A DNA stretch of 9,741 bases from Verrucomicrobiota bacterium (GTDB lineage: Bacteria; Verrucomicrobiota; Verrucomicrobiia; Chthoniobacterales; UBA10450). The notes under the pieces are model-generated. The model was not told the origin of the DNA. It ran no database searches and saw only the letters and a list, made by a program, of their open reading frames with translations. The stretch spans positions 1 to 9,741 of the forward strand of contig QHOM01000061.1 of assembly GCA_003218785.1 (NCBI GenBank), read 5' to 3'. Positions 5,398 to 9,741 of the stretch are shown here, in pieces. The position numbers were made by a program, and so were the translations under genes. How positions within the stretch are numbered: position 1 is the first letter of the stretch; every line of letters begins with the position of its first letter.

Positions 5398-6447
5398 TCA
5401 GTGTGACTCGTGCGCCAGGCACTCCTCTGGCGTTTGCGATCCTGCTGCTACCTCGCCGTTCGAATGAATTGCCATGGAAGCAGAACCGAACTTGCTGAGA
5501 TAGTTCCGCGGTTTTGCTCCAAACCGTCGCTCAAATGCGCGCCGAAATGCGTCTCTGTCTGAGAAACCAACGGAAGCGGCGATAGTATCGAGAGTCCTCT
5601 TCGGAACGGAAAGGCGACGCCTCGCTTCATTAAGACGTAAATTTTCTACGAAGTCAGCCGGCGTGCTGCCAAATACGCTTTTAAAGGCGCGATTAAAATG
5701 ACTGGGTGACATACAGGCTCTCCGCGCCAGAGCATTCACTGAAAGGTCTCCGTTCAAATTTCGCATAATCCAGGCGACAAGTTCTGCAAACCGATCTGTT
5801 GGCTGGCTGTCAAATATGCACGGCTTCCAAAACTCGTGTTGTCCATTCCGATGTGTCAGAGGCGTCCCCAATTCCTGTGCCGCGGAGAGTGCGATATGCC
5901 GTCCGTAATCTTCTTCGATCAAATCGAGCGAAAGATCGATGGCCGCGGTCAGACTGGAAGAGGTATAAAACGGGCCGTCTTTAACAAGTGGCCTTTTGTG
6001 ATCAAGACGCAATTTTGGGAAGCGCCGCGCGACATCGTTGGCGAATCGCCAGTGGGTGGTGACTTCACGCCCATCCAACAAACCCGTTGAAGCCAAGCCG
6101 TAGATGCCTGTGCAGATAGCTGCGATACGACGCATCCGATTCGCACGCTCTACGATCCAATCCGAAATCTTTTCGCTGATTTCAGGTTGGTGCAATCCTT
6201 TGCCACCGGGAATGACGACAGTGTCTAAATCGGGCGCTGTTTGGAGCGTCTCTTGCGCCTTAAAAATCATTCCTGATCCAGCTCGGAAGGGCTCGGGATT
6301 CAAACCGATCGTGCAAATCTGATAACATGGGATCCGGTTACGATAACCATCGTCCAGAGCGGCAGCTGCAAAAATATCCGCGGGGACGACAAAATTTGAC
6401 GCGGTGACGCCCTCAAATCCAACAAATCCGATCCACTTTGGGCTCAT
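5398..6447 (-). CDS. GlxA/FtrA-like regulator: DJ-1/PfpI (GATase1) domain plus AraC helix-turn-helix
   Basis: 349 residues in two parts. Residues 4-190 form a DJ-1/PfpI-like domain: IGFVGFEGVTASNFVVPADI, DTVVIPGGKGLH (75-86), the Cys elbow AAICTGIYGLASTGLLDGR (109-127; Cys112), VTTHW, and SSSLTAAIDLSLDLIEEDYG. Residues 220-316 are an AraC DNA-binding domain with two helix-turn-helix units (LSVNALARRACMSPSHFNRA and LDTIAASVGFSDRDAFRRAF) and the closing FGAKPRNYL. This architecture is known from GlxA, FtrA and CdhR-type activators, where the DJ-1 domain senses a small molecule. About 30 non-conserved residues follow the domain. The ATG at 6447 has only a weak ribosome site. It is divergent from the GYD gene and convergent with mocR; the paired palindromes in the divergent region are possible operator sites for it. 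Confidence 0.92.
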   Translation of the reverse strand: MSPKWIGFVGFEGVTASNFVVPADIFAAAALDDGYRNRIPCYQICTIGLNPEPFRAGSGMIFKAQETLQTAPDLDTVVIPGGKGLHQPEISEKISDWIVERANRMRRIAAICTGIYGLASTGLLDGREVTTHWRFANDVARRFPKLRLDHKRPLVKDGPFYTSSSLTAAIDLSLDLIEEDYGRHIALSAAQELGTPLTHRNGQHEFWKPCIFDSQPTDRFAELVAWIMRNLNGDLSVNALARRACMSPSHFNRAFKSVFGSTPADFVENLRLNEARRRLSVPKRTLDTIAASVGFSDRDAFRRAFERRFGAKPRNYLSKFGSASMAIHSNGEVAAGSQTPEECLAHESH

Positions 6448-6557
6448 CCGTTTTTACACTCGTAAACTACCTTGGGAATGATCGATAGGACATAGAACCG
6501 GCAATACATGCCACGCAGCGAGCACTCGTATAGGAAGACCCGTAGCGATTTAACCTT

Positions 6558-6573
6558 TTTGCGCATCCGCAAA
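6558..6573. promoter_or_regulatory. Perfect inverted repeat, candidate operator
   Basis: TTTGCG-CATC-CGCAAA is a perfect 6-base dyad with a 4-base spacer. It lies between the divergent AraC-type and GYD genes, 47 bases before the GYD start, and falls at the -35 region implied by the AATAAT at 6579-6584. A regulator site is plausible. Six-base dyads do occur by chance, but a second one follows at once. Confidence 0.4.
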
Positions 6574-6574
6574 T

Positions 6575-6591
6575 CTGGAATAATCTTCCAG
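6575..6591. promoter_or_regulatory. Second perfect inverted repeat overlapping a likely -10 box
   Basis: CTGGAA-TAATC-TTCCAG is a perfect 6-base dyad with a 5-base spacer, one base after the preceding dyad. It contains AATAAT (6579-6584), five of six matches to the -10 consensus, positioned to start a transcript some 28 bases before the GYD ATG. Protein bound here would block or shape that promoter. As RNA it could also be a tiny hairpin, but a loop of five and stem of six would be weak. Confidence 0.4.
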
Positions 6592-6619
6592 GTAAAAACC
6601 GCCGAAAGGAACGATCATT

Positions 6620-6913
6620 ATGGCAAGATATATCAGTCTTATTCAGTTTACCGATCAGGGAATCCGAAACATCAAGGATACCGTCAAACGAGGCGACACG
6701 GCGATGGCCGAGGCCGAAAAAATGGGTCTGAAGATCGTCGAAGAATTCTGGACCATGGGCGCGTACGACGTCGTGGTCTTATTCGACGCACCGGATGACG
6801 AGACCGTGAGCGCTTTCATACTTAAGATCGGCGCGCTCGGCAACGTCAAGGGTCAGACCATGCGTGCTTTCCACCGTCAAGAGATGGAGGGCATTCTCGC
6901 GAAGATCAAATAG
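6620..6913 (+). CDS. GYD-domain protein
   Basis: A 97-residue protein, the family's normal length. It shows the GYD pattern: a first strand ARYISLIQFTDQGIRNIKD (2-20), then AMAEAEKMGLKIVEEFWTMG (28-47) and the naming motif in the form GAYDVVVLFDAPDDETVSAF (47-66), with a final KGQTMRAFHRQEME. AAGGA at 6606-6610 is a good ribosome site nine bases before the ATG. GYD proteins are ferredoxin-like small proteins, probably dimeric, with no agreed biochemical function; they are often found near regulator and small oxidoreductase genes. It is divergent from the GATase1-AraC regulator, which suggests it is that regulator's target. Confidence 0.88.
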   Translation: MARYISLIQFTDQGIRNIKDTVKRGDTAMAEAEKMGLKIVEEFWTMGAYDVVVLFDAPDDETVSAFILKIGALGNVKGQTMRAFHRQEMEGILAKIK

Positions 6914-6952
6914 CTGGTGTCGCGTTTGCTTTAGGAAAACATCTCTCCCCGC

Positions 6953-6974
6953 GCGGCCAGGTTAAATCGGCCGC
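6953..6974. terminator. Hairpin between convergent genes, possible terminator
   Basis: GCGGCC (6953-6958) and GGCCGC (6969-6974) form a perfect GC-rich 6-base stem with a 10-base loop. It lies 40 bases after the GYD stop and before the convergent small secreted-protein gene. No run of T follows on either strand, so it is not a textbook intrinsic terminator. Nothing else stands out in 6914-7038. Confidence 0.3.
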
Positions 6975-7038
6975 CGGTGCGTACGAGCTGTAATCATATT
7001 GCTAATGAGAACGTGGCGCTTTCGCTCTCAAAGTTGGC

Positions 7039-7407
7039 TTATAGGGGACGAAGAACAACGACATCCGAATCCCATACTGCCGTAAATACGTACATGTGCC
7101 CTGGCCGAACGGTCAGCGGTATAGACGTTGGTGGCCGAAAATAGGTGGCTGGCACCGCCGACGCAGTCAGCACATGGCGTCCCGCTGGCAGGGAACCGTC
7201 AAAGTGGCGCCCCTGTACAATGTCCGCGACGGCTCTGCCGTCGATCTTGAGATGGACAGCCAGATTCCATCCGAAATTCGGCGCTCTGTCCACAATGAGA
7301 CGACCGCCTTGGGGAGCCCCCTGAGCGATACCGCTCGTGACAGAAATTGCGCAAACCAAAGCAAAAATCAGAACGAGCCTGGTGGTGAAGTTACGTCTTG
7401 ATTTCAT
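7039..7407 (-). CDS. Small exported protein, DUF2846/PEGA-like beta fold
   Basis: From ATG 7407 the product has 122 residues and a clear Sec signal peptide: MKSRRNFTTR, then a hydrophobic LVLIFALVCAISVTSGIA and a likely cut near residue 28. The mature part looks all-beta: GRLIVDRAPNFGWNLAVHLK, IDGRAVADIVQGRHFDGSLP, AGRHVLTA, then SIPLTVRPGHMYVFTAVWDS. This order (short strand, 'G.YF..LPAGRH', then a strand with a Tyr-Val-Phe) resembles DUF2846 and PEGA-type domains, which occur in surface or periplasmic proteins. The exact family is uncertain and no function is known. The open frame extends further upstream to 7530, but those 41 codons overlap the HD gene's end and precede the signal peptide. 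There is no clear ribosome site. It follows the HD gene by 67 bases. Confidence 0.7.
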   Translation of the reverse strand: MKSRRNFTTRLVLIFALVCAISVTSGIAQGAPQGGRLIVDRAPNFGWNLAVHLKIDGRAVADIVQGRHFDGSLPAGRHVLTASAVPATYFRPPTSIPLTVRPGHMYVFTAVWDSDVVVLRPL

Positions 7408-7474
7408 AATGTCGAAGGTAGCTCTAGGACTAGCTTTTCGCCAGGGCAACTGCCAGCCGTAAATGCTGCCAGCT

Positions 7475-8077
7475 TTATTTTCGCGCTGGCGTGTGGTGCA
7501 CTTGCTCTCCATTATTCGAGAGCAATTCAAGCTTGGTCAGAGCGCGATCGATCTCCTGTACGAGCGGCTGAATGCGTTTGCCACTAAAGGCATTCACGAG
7601 CGCCCGGTAATAGCAAAGAGCGCCTTGTTTACCACCATTGAATCGGGACCAGAGTCTCTCTCCTTCCTGGCGATAATCCATTAAGATCGCGCGGATATTG
7701 TGAAGTTTGTCCGAAGCGGACACGAGTTTTGTTGACATCGACGCGTGCCGGACGTGTTCGAGGTAAGCCTTCTTTCGATCCAACCATGGCGGCTTTGGGA
7801 TTTGGTCGGTGTCGGTGCAACCCTCGACTATTCTCGCAACCTTTTTTCCGAATTTGCGCTCGATATCACGCAGTCGTTTTGCGCCGCCGCAATCTTCTAC
7901 TGCATCGTGCAGCAGCGCCGCGATTGCCTCCGTTTCGTTCGCACCGTACTCCAGCGCGATTGCGGTGACGCCGAGAATATGCGCGATATAGGGAATCCTG
8001 GTCTTCTTCCGCAGTTTACCGCCGTGAATTCGCGTGGCGTATATCAACGCTTTTTCAAACTGAGGCGAGAGTCGCAC
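7475..8077 (-). CDS. HD-domain phosphohydrolase, RelA/SpoT-hydrolase-like (single domain)
   Basis: A 200-residue single-domain protein matching the hydrolase half of SpoT. It has HGGKLRKKTRIPYIAHILGV (18-37; His33 as in the HPxxVA position), the central HDAVEDC (His57-Asp58 and Glu61-Asp62) and SASDKLHNIRAIL (120-132; Asp123, Asn127). GGKQGALCYYRALVNAF follows near the end. All metal and substrate motifs of an active (p)ppGpp-type hydrolase are there. There is no synthetase or TGS/ACT domain, as in small alarmone hydrolases and the Mesh1 type. Substrate could be (p)ppGpp or another nucleotide. The start is GTG at 8077; upstream codons have no ATG and there is no obvious ribosome site. It is divergent from the secreted-protein gene at 8229 and probably shares a transcript with the small exported protein downstream. 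Confidence 0.88.
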   Translation of the reverse strand: MRLSPQFEKALIYATRIHGGKLRKKTRIPYIAHILGVTAIALEYGANETEAIAALLHDAVEDCGGAKRLRDIERKFGKKVARIVEGCTDTDQIPKPPWLDRKKAYLEHVRHASMSTKLVSASDKLHNIRAILMDYRQEGERLWSRFNGGKQGALCYYRALVNAFSGKRIQPLVQEIDRALTKLELLSNNGEQVHHTPARK

Positions 8078-8228
8078 GTTTGTTTTTCGTCTTGCCGAGG
8101 GAAAAAGATCGTATGGTTTAACCCGTCAATTTACTAAAAGGTGAAGCGCCGGGTCGGAAAGCAAAGACGAGGCTGGGAGGTTGACATCTTGCTTCACGCC
8201 TACACATTGATCGCGTATATCGTAAGGG

Positions 8229-8702
8229 ATGAAAATTCTGTTGGGCCGATGCACGGTTGCTTTTTGTATTCTGGGTGCCACAACCTTTGTCTTTGCCGGG
8301 GAATTCAAAAGCAAAGTCATCACCAGTTCGCCGCTGGTAATCACAGTCCCCGACAATCACTTCCTTAAGGTCACGAATTTTACGCAGGAAGGGGGCGTCG
8401 ATCGCGGCGTGCTTACAGTGACGTTAACTGATGAAACTGGTGGGACGGCTAATGTCCTCGCCGCTAGCCGGATCGATTTGAGCACCGGGACCGATTCGCA
8501 AAATCCGCCGGAAAGCATCAATCGAGTGATAATAGCAGGTCCGGCTCAAGCGACAGTGGTACCGGTAGTTGGTGCAACGCTCTTCATAAGCTATAGGAAA
8601 GAGCCCAACGAAGGCACACCCAGCTCAACTACTGTGGTCGTTGTTAGTCCGACTCCCACTCCGGCCGCTACGCCGACTGCCACTCCTACGCCAACCCCCT
8701 AA
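8229..8702 (+). CDS. Secreted protein with Pro-Thr-rich tail, function unknown
   Basis: 157 residues. Residues 1-23 are a Sec signal peptide (MKILLGRCTV, then AFCILGATTFVFA, cut before GEF). The central part looks beta-rich: VITSSPLVITVPDNHFLKVT, GVLTVTLTDETGGTANVLAA, INRVIIAGPAQATVVPV, VGATLFISYRKE. Residues 140-157 are a low-complexity tail of Ser, Pro, Thr and Ala ending PTPTP at the stop; such tails act as linkers, so its position at the very end is odd. I do not recognise a family. Only AAGGG directly before the ATG resembles a ribosome site and its spacing is too short. A perfect TTGACA (8181-8186) lies upstream but no good -10 follows at 17 bases. The 151 bases before it, shared with the divergent HD gene, hold nothing else I can name. 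Confidence 0.75.
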   Translation: MKILLGRCTVAFCILGATTFVFAGEFKSKVITSSPLVITVPDNHFLKVTNFTQEGGVDRGVLTVTLTDETGGTANVLAASRIDLSTGTDSQNPPESINRVIIAGPAQATVVPVVGATLFISYRKEPNEGTPSSTTVVVVSPTPTPAATPTATPTPTP

Positions 8703-8754
8703 AAGGCTCCAGGAATCATTCATTTTCCATGACAAACTGGCGACCTGCCCACGT

Positions 8755-8789
8755 CGCTGTCGGAGCTTCTTAAACCGAAGCTGGCAGCG
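8755..8789. terminator. Imperfect hairpin between convergent genes, possible terminator
   Basis: CGCTGTC-GG-AGCTTC (8755-8769) pairs with GAAGCT-GG-CAGCG (8777-8789). This makes two stem blocks of 5-7 and 6 pairs with a small bulge and a 7-base loop. It stands between the secreted-protein gene (+) and the aldolase gene (-), in 8703-8801, where a bidirectional terminator is expected. There is no T run after it on either strand. Confidence 0.4.
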
Positions 8790-8801
8790 TAAGACTAGGC
8801 T

Positions 8802-9404
8802 CTATCTTCCGCTTTCCTTCCACTCGCGCATGAGAACGGCGAACGCCTCTTCGAGGTCTCTCCCGAAAGCTATAATGCCTCCTTCGTGTCCGGCCATGAC
8901 AAGAATCTTTCTGCTTTGCACGTCGGTAAGCTTGAAGAGACGCGTTACTTCGTACGCCATCTCGGGTGTCCCGTACTCAACGGCCTTCGAGCTTGTCGGA
9001 GCTTGATTTAGAAGGGCTTCCCATAACTTTGAGTCGTGGCAATGAATAACCGCCCCGGCCTTTGCATCCGATTCGTAAACCGCGGCGTGCGTCAGCGACT
9101 CGGATGAAGCAATCGCGGACCCCTCACATCGGAGCCAGTTCCTTTTGAAATCGTAAGCCACCACTCTTGCGCAATCCGCCAGTGTCAGTTCGGGTATTCC
9201 GCCCGTCGCCGAACCTGTGATGTAAAAATTGTTGGTCGGGCCGTCCCTTATGCTCACGTTGCCGAACCCAATGCCATTTGCGTCCACACCGATTAGTCGG
9301 AGCTGGAGAAGTTTCCGCCGGTATGCGTTCAATTCGGCAAAACCGCCGAACGGACTGATCTCTGTAGCCGAGTGTTCGCACGTGAACTTTATGTATTCGC
9401 TCAC
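8802..9404 (-). CDS. Class II aldolase/adducin-family protein, MTA-salvage linked
   Basis: 200 residues, family-typical. It has the phosphate-binding GFGNVSIRDG (46-55) and ITGSATGG (62-69), Glu102 in SSESLTHAAVYESD, the metal pair HCH (His121, His123) and a third His173 in AGHEGGIIAFG. It is thus a likely active Zn- or other metal-dependent aldolase or dehydratase. The start is GTG 9404, and it overlaps the mtnA stop by 4 bases (GTGA), so the two are translated together. MtnA makes 5-methylthioribulose 1-phosphate (or 5-deoxyribulose 1-phosphate), and class II proteins act next either as MtnB dehydratase or as the DHAP-shunt aldolase Ald2. Which one this is cannot be told by eye, so no symbol is given. 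No further methionine-salvage gene follows within the window. Confidence 0.88.
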   Translation of the reverse strand: MSEYIKFTCEHSATEISPFGGFAELNAYRRKLLQLRLIGVDANGIGFGNVSIRDGPTNNFYITGSATGGIPELTLADCARVVAYDFKRNWLRCEGSAIASSESLTHAAVYESDAKAGAVIHCHDSKLWEALLNQAPTSSKAVEYGTPEMAYEVTRLFKLTDVQSRKILVMAGHEGGIIAFGRDLEEAFAVLMREWKESGR

Positions 9405-9741
9405 GGCGCGTGCTCGGGAAAAAGCGCGCGGATACTTTTCTCGTTCGCTTCACACACGCCTCGCTCGGTAATCAGTCCGGTCACCAAATGTCTAGGTGTA
9501 ACGTCGAACCCGTAGTTTGCGGCCGGACTTCCTTCCGGCGTAACGCACACGTTCACCTGTCGTCCTTCCAGCCACCCGTCAGCATGCTTTATTTCTTCCG
9601 CGCCGCGCTCTTCGATCGGGATCTCTTTCAACCCGTCCCGCATCTTCCAATCAAGCGAAGACGAAGGCAGCGCCACATAGAAAGGAATATTATTATCCCT
9701 CGCCGCCAACGCCTTCAGATAAGTCCCGATCTTGTTCGCAA
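9401..9741 (-). CDS. mtnA: S-methyl-5-thioribose-1-phosphate isomerase, C-terminal part
   Basis: The window holds the last 113 residues; the frame enters at 9739. The conserved end of MtnA is plain: NKIGTYLKALAA at the edge, then NNIPFYVALPSSSLDW, the IPIEERGAEEI motif, FDVTPRHLVTGLITERGV and a short tail. MtnA (eIF-2B alpha/beta/delta superfamily) isomerises 5-methylthioribose 1-phosphate to 5-methylthioribulose 1-phosphate in the cytoplasm, in methionine salvage, and also handles 5-deoxyribose 1-phosphate. The catalytic Cys and Asp lie before this part and cannot be checked. It is followed with a 4-base overlap by the class II aldolase gene. Confidence 0.93.
   Translation of the reverse strand, partial: ANKIGTYLKALAARDNNIPFYVALPSSSLDWKMRDGLKEIPIEERGAEEIKHADGWLEGRQVNVCVTPEGSPAANYGFDVTPRHLVTGLITERGVCEANEKSIRALFPEHAP

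Noticed and set aside
7408..7530. Longer start for the small exported protein.
   Set aside because: It would bury the signal peptide and overlap the HD gene's end; ATG 7407 starts exactly at the signal peptide.

Overview
The window looks like part of a soil-type Gram-negative chromosome with moderate GC. The gene set (DoxX-like and VOC proteins, NIPSNAP, an epoxide-hydrolase-like enzyme, MocR and GATase1-AraC regulators, short secreted proteins of unknown function, mtnA beside a class II aldolase) and the style of its intergenic DNA recall Verrucomicrobiota of the Chthoniobacterales/Udaeobacter type. That assignment is recall of gene style, not proof. There is no rRNA, tRNA, CRISPR array, IS transposase or phage gene in view.

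Layout. 1-872 is a minus-strand operon: DoxX-like membrane protein, then a VOC/glyoxalase-like protein cut by the left edge. 873-1120 is a divergent intergenic region with repeat copy A and a strong hairpin; it leads into a plus-strand SAM-dependent O-methyltransferase (1121-1789). 1906-3112 (minus) holds a NIPSNAP-like gene followed by an alpha/beta hydrolase. 3113-3817 is a 700-base stretch without an intact gene. It contains repeat copy B (running into the NIPSNAP start), the remnant of a Tat-signal gene, a coding-like stretch I cannot name, and repeat copy C. 3818-6447 holds two regulators placed tail to tail: a MocR/PdxR-type regulator (+) and a DJ-1/PfpI-AraC regulator (-). The AraC gene is divergent from a GYD-domain protein (6620-6913, +), and two adjacent perfect inverted repeats lie between them. 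7039-8077 (minus) has a RelA/SpoT-like HD hydrolase and a small secreted protein. 8229-8702 (+) is a secreted protein with a Pro-Thr tail. 8802-9741 (minus) is a class II aldolase gene overlapped by 4 bases with the 3' end of mtnA, so it belongs to methylthioadenosine salvage or a DHAP-shunt variant.

The most notable signal is a 33-base sequence present three times (956-988, 3132-3164, 3652-3684). Each copy is in the same orientation relative to the gene that follows it: DoxX-VOC, NIPSNAP-hydrolase and mocR. Two copies share a longer segment of about 89 bases, roughly 90% identical. That segment ends inside the first codons of NIPSNAP at one site and as a non-coding fossil of those codons at the other. 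This is either a dispersed repeat family or a copied promoter/operator module joining the detoxification-like genes and the MocR regulator into one regulon. A genome-wide search would decide which.
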